Assembly: GCA_964639675.1 (NCBI GenBank)
Contig: CAZXEK010000050.1
Span: 1 to 7,990, forward strand
Origin: JACQCV01 sp964639675
GTDB lineage: Bacteria; Patescibacteriota; Minisyncoccia; Phycocordibacterales; UBA12445
Reading direction: 5' to 3'
DNA length: 7,990 nucleotides
In this document: positions 1 through 5,789 of the stretch, piece by piece
How the letters are laid out: each line of letters opens with the position of its first letter
Numbering within the stretch: the first letter of the stretch is position 1
Notes under the pieces: generated by a model
Told to the model about the DNA's origin: nothing
What the model saw: only the letters and a program-made list of their open reading frames with translations
Database searches by the model: none
Made by a program: the position numbers and the translations under genes

Positions 1-149
1 CAACTGTAAATGCCTCTCGCCTTCTCCTCTACATATTTGCCAGAAAAAGCGGCCTCAGTACCTTTCTTCCTAAGCACCTCATACTCCTTAGGAGTTAGTT
101 TCGCTTTCCACTCCTCTTCTGTTTTTGGGATTTTATTGCTATCAATCAT
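1..149 (-). CDS. msrB: Peptide-methionine (R)-S-oxide reductase MsrB, N-terminal part (gene runs off the left edge)
   Basis: Only the first 49 codons are present; the rest lies beyond the left edge. MsrB reduces the R-epimer of methionine sulfoxide in proteins, using thioredoxin-type electron donors. The visible peptide begins MIDSNKIPKTEEEWKAKL and continues with LTPKEYEVLRKKGTE, AFSGKY and GIYS. This is the typical MsrB opening (K-T-E-E-E-W-K-x-x-L-T-P, then G-T-E-x-A-F-S-G-K-Y). The last partial codon, TG-, would be the first Cys of the zinc-binding CxxC that normally follows GIY. The ATG lies 6 bases after the msrA stop codon and has no SD sequence, so translation probably depends on coupling to msrA. 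The catalytic Cys region is outside the window, so integrity cannot be judged. The family call is firm despite the truncation. Confidence 0.9.
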   Translation of the reverse strand, partial: MIDSNKIPKTEEEWKAKLTPKEYEVLRKKGTEAAFSGKYVEEKARGIYS

Positions 150-155
150 AAATAT

Positions 156-710
156 TTATGCGGCATTTTTTGCTAACAGACTTTTGAATCTTTCTTGCAC
201 CTTCTCTAATTTTGGATTTATAACTAATTCACAATAAGGATTATCCTTGTGGGTCTCATAATAGTTCTTATGATAATCCTCGGCCGGATAATATCTATCA
301 AACGGCTTAATATCTGTCACAACCGGCTTGCCTCTGTGATAAGATGCCTCGAGCTCTTTAATATATTTGCCGGCTAACTCTTTCTGTTCTTCTGTCATAT
401 AAATAATTATCGAACGATACTGTGTCCCGATATCAGCACCCTGACGATTTAAGCTTGTCGGGTCATGAGTTCCAAAAAAGACTGTCAAAAGGTCGTTGTA
501 AGAGATTTCGCTCGGATCAAACTCGATTCGAGTCACTTCAGCATGCCCTGTTTTACCAGTAGAGACTCCATCATAGGTTGGGTTCAGAGTATCTCCACCT
601 GCATAACCAGGCTCTACTAATGTAACTCCCTTAAGCATCCTAAATATCGCCTCCGTGCACCAGAAGCATCCTCCACCAAAAATTGCAATCTCTCTTTCCA
701 TATCATCCAT
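156..710 (-). CDS. msrA: Peptide-methionine (S)-S-oxide reductase MsrA
   Basis: MsrA reduces S-methionine sulfoxide in free or protein-bound methionine, with electrons from thioredoxin or a similar donor in the cytoplasm. From the ATG at 710 the protein has 184 residues, near the usual size. The active-site motif GGGCFWC is at residues 12-18, with catalytic Cys15 and a second Cys18. Other conserved blocks are THDPTSLNRQGADIGTQYRS (81-100) and AEDYHKNY (143-150). Cys160 in NPYCELVI is a possible resolving cysteine. An in-frame start at 746 would add 12 residues (MSSLYPFLFRGK) that do not look like MsrA. The ATG at 701 (MEREIAIF) is an equally possible start, and no clear SD sequence decides between them. 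It is followed after 6 bases by msrB, giving an msrA-msrB operon that repairs both sulfoxide epimers. I could not find a convincing promoter upstream. Confidence 0.95.
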   Translation of the reverse strand: MDDMEREIAIFGGGCFWCTEAIFRMLKGVTLVEPGYAGGDTLNPTYDGVSTGKTGHAEVTRIEFDPSEISYNDLLTVFFGTHDPTSLNRQGADIGTQYRSIIIYMTEEQKELAGKYIKELEASYHRGKPVVTDIKPFDRYYPAEDYHKNYYETHKDNPYCELVINPKLEKVQERFKSLLAKNAA

Positions 711-776
711 CTTACCCCGAAATAAAAATGGATACAAAGAACTCAACCGATTATGACTAGGGTAAACAAGATTAAG

Positions 777-804
777 TTGCTATAAAATTAATCTTAGATA
801 TACT
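777..804 (+). promoter_or_regulatory. Predicted sigma-70-type promoter of the 852-1304 gene
   Basis: A -35 like TTGCTA (777-782) and a -10 TATACT (799-804) are separated by 16 bases in an AT-rich stretch. Transcription would start near 811 and leave a leader of about 40 bases containing the strong SD sequence at 841-846. The -35 is only moderately good. Another -10-like TATAAA is at 781-786. Confidence 0.45.
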
Positions 805-840
805 CTAATAAGAACCTTGAAAAAAACTTAACCAAACAAG

Positions 841-846
841 GGAGGT
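841..846 (+). promoter_or_regulatory. Strong Shine-Dalgarno site fixing the GTG start at 852
   Basis: GGAGGT is followed by 5 bases and then GTG. The consensus SD at good spacing supports the non-ATG start of the downstream gene. Confidence 0.85.
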
Positions 847-851
847 AAGAA

Positions 852-1304
852 GTGTCTGAAAGACCAAGGTGGCTCCTTGAATTCAAGAAGCAAGTCAGAG
901 AATTAAGAAAAAAATCCAATGAATGTTGGTATAAATCGCTACAGGATAATCTCTTACAACTAAAAGAAACAGGTCGGGGTAACTGTGTTGCATGGAGTCT
1001 TCTCTTGCTGGAAATCACCCTACGATACAAACTGACATCCTACTTAATAATTCTAAGTAGTACTAAAGACAGAGCGAGGCATCAAGTTTCGGTTGTGGTC
1101 GAATCAGACGGCTCAACATATTTGCAAAGTTGTATCTCCATAACTCGGCAAGAGGTGAAAATTATCCAGCCGCTTAACAAACAAGAACTCTTGGAGAAAC
1201 TAACCACCTGCGCCAGAGGTGCTGGGTGGCATAAAGACAGCATTTCAATTGACACACTTGAAAAATTTAAGAATGGTAAAAAGATCGTACTGCTCTATGG
1301 TTGA
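852..1304 (+). CDS. Uncharacterised 150-residue protein, possible papain/transglutaminase-like fold
   Basis: I do not recognise this protein by family. It starts at GTG 852 behind a consensus SD and ends at TGA 1302-1304. The N-terminal third (to about residue 40) is highly charged and probably helical, with no signal peptide. The middle reads GRGNCVAWSLLLLE (41-54), a hydrophobic strand near YLIILSS (64-70), ARHQVSVVVESDGSTY (75-90) and LQSC (91-94). The order Cys45 in a G-x-C at the start of a helix, then His77 in a beta strand, then Asp86 in a DG turn is the arrangement seen in transglutaminase-like and papain-like thiol hydrolases. That makes a small cysteine peptidase or a relative possible. 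This is pattern inference only. It is the only plus-strand gene here, lies between two minus-strand operons, and overlaps its convergent neighbour by 10 bases. Confidence 0.7.
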   Translation: MSERPRWLLEFKKQVRELRKKSNECWYKSLQDNLLQLKETGRGNCVAWSLLLLEITLRYKLTSYLIILSSTKDRARHQVSVVVESDGSTYLQSCISITRQEVKIIQPLNKQELLEKLTTCARGAGWHKDSISIDTLEKFKNGKKIVLLYG

Positions 1305-1744
1305 AAAACGTTATCCGTCAAGGTTGAACCTTGACGGTTTTTAAGTGCGTTTTTCATAATTTGAAAATCAATCTCAAACGGATACATCCCCATCCCACAT
1401 GTCCCTTGCGTTGTACCGACCTTGGATTCCCCCAAATCAATGTCACTAGTTCCTGATGGTGGAAGATATTTACTTATACCCATACTAGGGATACGAACCG
1501 AAGATGAACAGTCGAATGTTCCACTTGTATTAAACCGAAGAACTGTTGGCATACCGGCTAAAGCGACGGTTTTCCTCGGGAGATAACCCCCCTTGGCTCT
1601 TATCTCAATAATCTGTTTACCATCAATAATGCTTACATTGTTTACTCCGATAACATCTTTTAACTCTGAGTCTCTTCCGGAAATAATAATGGCAACTGCA
1701 ATAAGAGACACTGAAACTAAAATAGATATAACAGTCGCCTTCAT
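1295..1744 (-). CDS. Membrane-anchored cupredoxin-like copper protein, last gene of the copper operon
   Basis: This is a 149-residue protein with an N-terminal hydrophobic anchor or signal (residues 4-22) and a cupredoxin-like domain (about 42-127), predicted to face outside the membrane. The domain has the KGGYLP start, a first Cys in FDCSSSVRIPSMGI (Cys79), KYLPPSG, and the ligand loop GTCGMGMYPFEI (Cys116, Met118, Met120). This Cys...Cys-Gly-Met-x-Met pattern is typical of plastocyanin-domain proteins linked to copper ATPases. It lacks the His ligands of classical blue-copper proteins, so Cu(I) binding or shuttling is more likely than plain electron transfer. The ATG follows the upstream gene by 4 bases with no SD, which suggests coupled translation. 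The last 20 or so residues (MKNALKNRQGSTLTDNVFQP) lie beyond the domain; NRQGSTLTDN is encoded by a terminator hairpin, so the reading frame appears to have extended past an older end. Confidence 0.85.
   Translation of the reverse strand: MKATVISILVSVSLIAVAIIISGRDSELKDVIGVNNVSIIDGKQIIEIRAKGGYLPRKTVALAGMPTVLRFNTSGTFDCSSSVRIPSMGISKYLPPSGTSDIDLGESKVGTTQGTCGMGMYPFEIDFQIMKNALKNRQGSTLTDNVFQP
1315..1342 (+). terminator. Rho-independent terminator of the 852-1304 gene, inside the convergent coding sequence
   Basis: Self-complementary arms at 1315-1325 and 1327-1337 (a realistic stem is 9-10 bp, CCGTCAAGG / CCTTGACGG with a small loop) are followed immediately by TTTTT at 1338-1342. In the plus direction this is a standard intrinsic terminator 10 bases after the stop codon. 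In the minus direction a T run also follows, but only after about 6 bases (plus-strand A run at 1304-1308), so it may act weakly both ways. The whole hairpin lies within the 3' end of the minus-strand cupredoxin gene. Confidence 0.85.
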
Positions 1745-1748
1745 TATA

Positions 1749-2771
1749 CTAGAAACTAAATACTGGTGAAATCAGATTAATCACCACGAGACTATTAATA
1801 ATATTAAATAAAGCAAAGACAATCACTATAAGCCCTGCCGACTTAAAGAATATTCCAGACTTAGAACTCTTCTTTATGCTAAACGAACTGAAACTAATAA
1901 GTGTAAGGACAGGCAAGGTACCTAAGGCAAATGATAGCATTATTAAACCGCCAACGAGAAAGCTACCTGTTGAAAGAGTATAAACCTGCATTGATTGAGT
2001 AAAACCGCAGGGCAAAAAAAATGTCGCTATCCCAACAAAAAATGGTGTAACTGTATGATTAAAGTTTGCGATACCAATAGTGTGCTTAGAAATAAATTTC
2101 GGTATACCGATCTGTAGTCTCTTTGTAAGGTGGAACGTGTCTAACAAGTTAACCCCCATTATCAACATAACCACGCCGATCACAAAGTTTAGCATAAAGG
2201 TCATTGTCGTATTGAGCACGAAAGCAGAACCAATGATGCCGATCACACCACCCAAAAAAAAGAACGCCATTATACGACCGAGATGGAATAAAAGTTGTGG
2301 CCTCACCTTGTCACCCTCCTTCGCAAATGTTGCGGACATCGACAAAAGAAGCCCGCCGACAACAGCCATACAGGTTGAGAGCGAAGCGATCACCCCGACT
2401 ACAAAAACCGCGCCATACGAAAGCACCCCGCCACCGATCAAATTAACCATTCCCGTTTTTTGTAAAAGCACAAATAGAACAACAAACGCAAAAGCAACAG
2501 GTACGGCAATTTTAAACTCTGACCAATTCACCTCCCTTGCTGGCTTTTCAATAGACAAACTGTAGCCATGCTCTTTAATTTTATGTGAGAGTTCAACCGC
2601 GACAGCTTCAGGCGATCTGCCGTTAAAATTACCAGCAACAATTACAGAGTGGTCCCTTAAACTAGACTTAGCGCTCTTGATATATGGAACACCACCGAGT
2701 TCATTCTCAATTAAAAGCACACATGACCTGCAGTGCATTCCGACAACATAAAATGTGTAAGTTTGTTCCAT
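1749..2771 (-). CDS. HMA domain fused to a DsbD_2/SafE-like membrane protein, putative copper handling
   Basis: A 340-residue fusion. Residues 1-74 form a heavy-metal-associated (HMA) domain with the Cu(I)-binding motif GMHCRSC (Cys14, Cys17), followed by a short linker. The remainder is a polytopic membrane domain with about six hydrophobic segments (roughly 88-106, 116-147, 165-187, 191-210, 242-293, 307-335). It has the paired-cysteine features of the CcdA/DsbD_2/SafE-like group: STCMAVVGGLLL (Cys134) and FLPCGFTQSMQVY (Cys255), one in each half of an internally repeated fold. Members near copper ATPases are often annotated as urease accessory UreH-like or sulfite exporter TauE/SafE proteins. 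Such names probably mislead here. The fused HMA domain and the operon position point to copper transfer, or to thiol/electron transfer that keeps copper sites reduced. It is 4 bases from both neighbours, with no SD at its ATG. Confidence 0.88.
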   Translation of the reverse strand: MEQTYTFYVVGMHCRSCVLLIENELGGVPYIKSAKSSLRDHSVIVAGNFNGRSPEAVAVELSHKIKEHGYSLSIEKPAREVNWSEFKIAVPVAFAFVVLFVLLQKTGMVNLIGGGVLSYGAVFVVGVIASLSTCMAVVGGLLLSMSATFAKEGDKVRPQLLFHLGRIMAFFFLGGVIGIIGSAFVLNTTMTFMLNFVIGVVMLIMGVNLLDTFHLTKRLQIGIPKFISKHTIGIANFNHTVTPFFVGIATFFLPCGFTQSMQVYTLSTGSFLVGGLIMLSFALGTLPVLTLISFSSFSIKKSSKSGIFFKSAGLIVIVFALFNIINSLVVINLISPVFSF

Positions 2772-2775
2772 CGTT

Positions 2776-5007
2776 TTAATTCAATCTAAGCCTCTTCAAT
2801 AAAAGTGAGTTACCCACAACCGATATTGAGCTAGTTGCCATCGCTACGGACGCAAAAATAGGATTCATCAATATCCCCCATGTCGGAAAAAGAACCCCCA
2901 TGGCAACCGGTATCAAAATAACATTATATGCGAATGCCCAAAAGAGATTAAGTTTAATAGTCCTCATTGTTCGCTTGGAAAGTTTAATCGCCCAAGCAAC
3001 AGATCTTAGGTCCTTGTTAATTAAAGTGATATCCGCAGCCTCAATTGCCACGTCGGTCCCCGTCCCCATTGCAATACCAACATCCGCGGCGGCAAGTGCT
3101 GGAGCATCATTAATGCCATCGCCAACCATTGCCACAACCTTACCCCCCGCCTGAATCTTCCTCACCTGCTCCTCCTTTTCGGCCGGCATCACTTCAGCGA
3201 GAACTCTTGTGATGCCCAACTTCGCCGCAATCGCATCTGCTGTTCTCTGATTATCTCCAGTTATCATCACCGGCTCGACGCCCATCGAAAGCAGTAATGC
3301 GATTCCTTCGCGTGCTGAATCTTTAATTGTATCGGCCACGGCAATTATGCCGACAAGCACACCATCCACAGCAAGAAGCATTGCCGTTTTTCCCTCACCT
3401 TCAAGTCGCTCCTGATCTGCTTGAACCACCTCAATCGAAATGTTCCTGGCCTGCATTAGACGTCGGTTACCAAAACTGATTTTCTTCCCACCCATCATAC
3501 CTTCCACACCTTGCCCAGAAATTGCTTTAAATCCTACAACGCTAGCCAAATTTAGTTTATCTTGTTCAGCCCTATGCACTATACTCTCGGCCAAAGAATG
3601 TTCAGACCCTTTTTCGATAGATGCCGCAAAATTAAGTACCTCTTCTTTTGAGAAATTTCCGATCGGCAAAATATCCGTCACCTCAGGCTTACCCTTAGTA
3701 AGTGTCCCCGTCTTATCAAAAATCATCACATTAACTTTGTGAGCCGTCTCTAAACTTTCCGCGTCTTTAATTAAAATTCCATGTTCTGCCCCCTTACCCG
3801 TACCAACCATTATTGCCGTCGGTGTCGCGAGACCCATCGCGCAAGGACAAGCAATAATAAGGACCGCGATCGTGTTAAGAATGGCATAGAGAAGTGCCGG
3901 CGTGGGACCAAACACATACCAACCGACAAAAGTGATAATTGCCAAGATTAAAACGATTGGGACAAAATATGATGAGACCAGATCGGCAACTCTTTGAATC
4001 GGCGCCTTACTCCCCTGTGCATCCTCCACTAACTTTATTATCTGCGCGAGCATCGTCTCTGAACCAACCTTCGTAGCACGAAAGGTAAAAGTGCCACTCT
4101 TATTTAGAGTTGCACCTACAACGATATCTCCGACTGTTTTATCAACCGGCATACTCTCTCCCGTAATCATAGATTCATCAATAGATGACTCACCTTCAAC
4201 TATCTCTCCGTCAACGGGAATCTTTTCGCCCGGCCTCACACGAATAACATCACCAATTATCACTTCTGCAATTGGGATATCGAGCTCCTTATCGCCCCTA
4301 ACAACGCGCGCGGTTTTCGCCTGCATACCTATCAATTTTTTGATCGCCTCCGACGTCCCCGCCTTGGCCCGCGCCTCAAAATATCTTCCAAGTAGAATGA
4401 GTCCGATAATAATCGTAGAAACATCAAAGTATGGCTCAGGTTTTATTCTGAGAGATGCAATAACATTCGGGGCAAAGACAACAAAGGCAGAGTATAGATA
4501 AGCAACAGTGGTCCCAATAACGACTAGCGTATCCATGTTAGCCGTTCGATGCTTAAGGGCAGGAATCGTCGCTCTGTAAAAAGCAAAGCCAGCCCAAAAC
4601 TGTACCGGCGTTGCCAAAATAAACTGTAACCAAAATTCACGGAGAACAGCTGGAGCTGTTTCCATCAGGCCCGGAAAACTTCCCCAGAAAATCAACCCGC
4701 CTAATACTAAACTAACAGAAACTTTTATCAGTAGATCATTAAGTTCTTTTAATTTTTCCTTCTTTTCTTCGTCCTCCGATCGAAGCTCCTCACCAATCAT
4801 GGCCTGATATCCGACATTCGCAACCGCAGAAGCCAAATGCGCATCTGTAACCAATCCAGGATCGAAAGAAACAGTAGCCTTCGTGTTTGCAAGATTTACC
4901 GTTGCCTCTTCGACGCCTGGAATTTTCTTAAGTGAACCCTCAATAATCGCCACGCACGAGGCGCAGTGCATACCTTTAATTGCAAATGTTTTTTTTACTG
5001 TTGGCAT
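2776..5007 (-). CDS. copA: Copper-exporting P1B-type ATPase (CopA)
   Basis: A 743-residue full-length Cu+ ATPase that exports Cu(I) from the cytoplasm at the cost of ATP. One N-terminal HMA domain carries GMHCASC (12-18). The actuator domain has TGES (282-285), the metal-site helix has CPCAMGLATPTA (387-398), and the phosphorylation loop has DKTGTLT with Asp431. Also present are MITGDN (581-586) and GDGINDAP (629-636). The last membrane helices contain Tyr694-Asn695 (YNVILIP) and Met723-xx-Ser726-Ser727 (MATSS), which together with CPC form the Cu+ (P1B-1) signature. Eight membrane segments are visible. The nucleotide-domain motif normally written SEHPLA reads SEHSLA (468-473), so the usual Pro is Ser while the key His470 is kept. 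Flanking gaps are 4-5 bases and no SD precedes the ATG. It is the centre of the copper operon. Confidence 0.97.
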   Translation of the reverse strand: MPTVKKTFAIKGMHCASCVAIIEGSLKKIPGVEEATVNLANTKATVSFDPGLVTDAHLASAVANVGYQAMIGEELRSEDEEKKEKLKELNDLLIKVSVSLVLGGLIFWGSFPGLMETAPAVLREFWLQFILATPVQFWAGFAFYRATIPALKHRTANMDTLVVIGTTVAYLYSAFVVFAPNVIASLRIKPEPYFDVSTIIIGLILLGRYFEARAKAGTSEAIKKLIGMQAKTARVVRGDKELDIPIAEVIIGDVIRVRPGEKIPVDGEIVEGESSIDESMITGESMPVDKTVGDIVVGATLNKSGTFTFRATKVGSETMLAQIIKLVEDAQGSKAPIQRVADLVSSYFVPIVLILAIITFVGWYVFGPTPALLYAILNTIAVLIIACPCAMGLATPTAIMVGTGKGAEHGILIKDAESLETAHKVNVMIFDKTGTLTKGKPEVTDILPIGNFSKEEVLNFAASIEKGSEHSLAESIVHRAEQDKLNLASVVGFKAISGQGVEGMMGGKKISFGNRRLMQARNISIEVVQADQERLEGEGKTAMLLAVDGVLVGIIAVADTIKDSAREGIALLLSMGVEPVMITGDNQRTADAIAAKLGITRVLAEVMPAEKEEQVRKIQAGGKVVAMVGDGINDAPALAAADVGIAMGTGTDVAIEAADITLINKDLRSVAWAIKLSKRTMRTIKLNLFWAFAYNVILIPVAMGVLFPTWGILMNPIFASVAMATSSISVVGNSLLLKRLRLN

Positions 5008-5012
5008 ATATT

Positions 5013-5405
5013 TTATTCAACAACTATTTTACCGTGGTACATATTCATCCCACATGAATAAACAAAAACGCCCTTCTGTTCAGGTGCAATTTCAACAGAA
5101 ACTCTTTGATTAAGTGGCAACTCTTTGCGGATACTAAAATCTCCTAGAACAACCTCCTCTAGGCATCCGGTCGGATCAGTACGAGTAAAATTCAATATTG
5201 TTGTCTTACCTACCGGTACGGAAATCACCTCCGGAGAATATCCTCCCTCGACCTTAATATCTATCTGTAGCAAACCCCTAGAATCTGCAGATACAGCGAC
5301 AGCCTTTTTATCTTTTTTACTCATAAAAAACCAATAGACAAAACCTATTCCTAATAATCCCCCCACTATTACAACTATTTTATCTGGTGTCATAATCATA
5401 TACAT
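5013..5405 (-). CDS. Membrane-anchored cupredoxin-like copper protein (plastocyanin-domain), second gene of the operon
   Basis: From the ATG at 5405 this is a 130-residue protein with an N-terminal membrane anchor (about 9-28) and a charged SKKDKK stop. A cupredoxin-like domain follows: LLQIDIKVEGGYSPE, TILNFTRTDPTGC (Cys81), IRKELPL, and VYSCGMNMYHGKIVVE (Cys118, Met120, Met122, His124). It belongs to the same broad family as the last gene of the operon, but keeps a His in the ligand loop (C-G-M-N-M-Y-H). It probably binds copper outside the membrane and may work with CopA, which follows after 5 bases. Start choice is uncertain: TTG 5429 gives 8 more residues, while ATG 5399 or 5393 gives MIMTPDK or MTPDK, and the last looks most like typical family N-termini. 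No SD helps. The csoR stop lies 36 bases upstream of this ATG. Confidence 0.9.
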   Translation of the reverse strand: MYMIMTPDKIVVIVGGLLGIGFVYWFFMSKKDKKAVAVSADSRGLLQIDIKVEGGYSPEVISVPVGKTTILNFTRTDPTGCLEEVVLGDFSIRKELPLNQRVSVEIAPEQKGVFVYSCGMNMYHGKIVVE

Positions 5406-5441
5406 CAAGAGAAAGCCATGTGCCCGCAAAATGGAACATCT

Positions 5442-5705
5442 TTACTTACGCTTAAGTCTATAAACTTTCAAAATTTCGCCTATGGCTTTCTTCTCATTTC
5501 CTGCCTTCATCTGGTGTAATGCGCATGTCCCAAGGTGTCCTTCCATCAAGGAATCTTCAACTCCTGACAAAGCTTGCTTGACCGCAGATGTTTGAGTAAT
5601 GACATCAATACAATAAGCCCCCGATAGGATCATCTCTTGTAGTCCACGCACTTGTCCCTCTATAATTTTTAACCGCTGAACCAATTTCTGCTTTGAAAAA
5701 TTCAT
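5442..5705 (-). CDS. csoR: CsoR-type copper-sensing transcriptional repressor
   Basis: An 87-residue all-helical DUF156 (CsoR/RcnR family) protein. It opens with the family pattern KLVQRLKIIEGQVRGLQEMI (7-26). Copper-type ligands Cys32 (AYCIDVITQ), His57 and Cys61 (GHLGTC) have the 25- and 4-residue spacings expected for Cu(I)-sensing CsoR. Family knowledge: apo-CsoR binds GC-rich inverted repeats and releases DNA on binding Cu(I). It is the first gene of the copper operon, and its promoter holds such an inverted repeat, so autoregulation is strongly implied. The ATG sits 8 bases downstream of the -10 box with no SD, so the transcript is likely leaderless. A Cys-His-Cys set could also serve other sulfur or metal sensors of the family, but the copper genes downstream decide for copper. 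Confidence 0.95.
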   Translation of the reverse strand: MNFSKQKLVQRLKIIEGQVRGLQEMILSGAYCIDVITQTSAVKQALSGVEDSLMEGHLGTCALHQMKAGNEKKAIGEILKVYRLKRK

Positions 5706-5713
5706 AATTCAAG

Positions 5714-5741
5714 TGTATACCCCCCAGGGGTACCATGTCAA
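5714..5741 (-). promoter_or_regulatory. Promoter of the copper operon (csoR promoter)
   Basis: On the minus strand, a perfect -35 TTGACA (5741-5736) and a -10 TATACA (5719-5714) are separated by 16 bases. Only 8 bases separate the -10 from the csoR ATG at 5705, so transcription should begin within a base or two of the start codon. Confidence 0.85.
5718..5732. promoter_or_regulatory. CsoR operator, inverted repeat between -35 and -10
   Basis: TACCCC (5718-5723), three bases CCA, then GGGGTA (5727-5732) form a perfect 6-bp inverted repeat, the usual TACCCC...GGGGTA layout of CsoR sites. It fills the promoter spacer and overlaps the upstream edge of the -10, so bound CsoR would block RNA polymerase directly. 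Confidence 0.88.
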
Positions 5742-5742
5742 G

Positions 5743-5774
5743 AAAAAAAACCTCACACTGATCTTAGTGTGAGG
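5743..5774 (-). terminator. Rho-independent terminator of the amidohydrolase unit
   Basis: On the minus strand a 9-bp perfect stem (plus-strand arms CCTCACACT 5751-5759 and AGTGTGAGG 5766-5774, 6-base loop) is followed by eight T residues (plus-strand A run 5743-5750). It lies 15 bases after the stop of the 5790-6608 gene. Its T tract ends two bases before the -35 of csoR, so it isolates the copper promoter from upstream transcription. Confidence 0.93.
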
Positions 5775-5789
5775 TACCCTATGTCGAAC

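Noticed and set aside
10..237. Open frame on the plus strand across the msrA-msrB junction
   Set aside because: It is antisense to two clearly conserved msr genes.
156..746. Longer MsrA starting at 746
   Set aside because: The added 12 residues do not resemble MsrA N-termini and no ribosome site precedes that start.
725..752. Possible msrA promoter on the minus strand (TTGAGT followed by TATTTC after 16 bases)
   Set aside because: The -10 is poor and several other weak combinations exist in this AT-rich gap, so no single promoter can be supported.
794..1030. Open frame on the minus strand opposite the start of the 852-1304 gene
   Set aside because: The plus-strand gene has a consensus SD and a promoter; the antisense product has no recognisable feature.
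2080..2565. Long open frame on the plus strand opposite the HMA-DsbD_2 gene
   Set aside because: It is the antisense of a well-supported membrane-protein gene, its product is low-complexity Pro/Thr/Ile-rich, and it has no ribosome site or family motif.
4091..4501. Open frame on the plus strand opposite copA
   Set aside because: A Ser/Ile/Pro-rich antisense shadow of a conserved P-type ATPase gene, with no independent evidence.
5773..5779. GGTACCC as a second CsoR half-site outside the promoter
   Set aside because: It lacks a matching partner arm at operator spacing and belongs to the base of the terminator stem.
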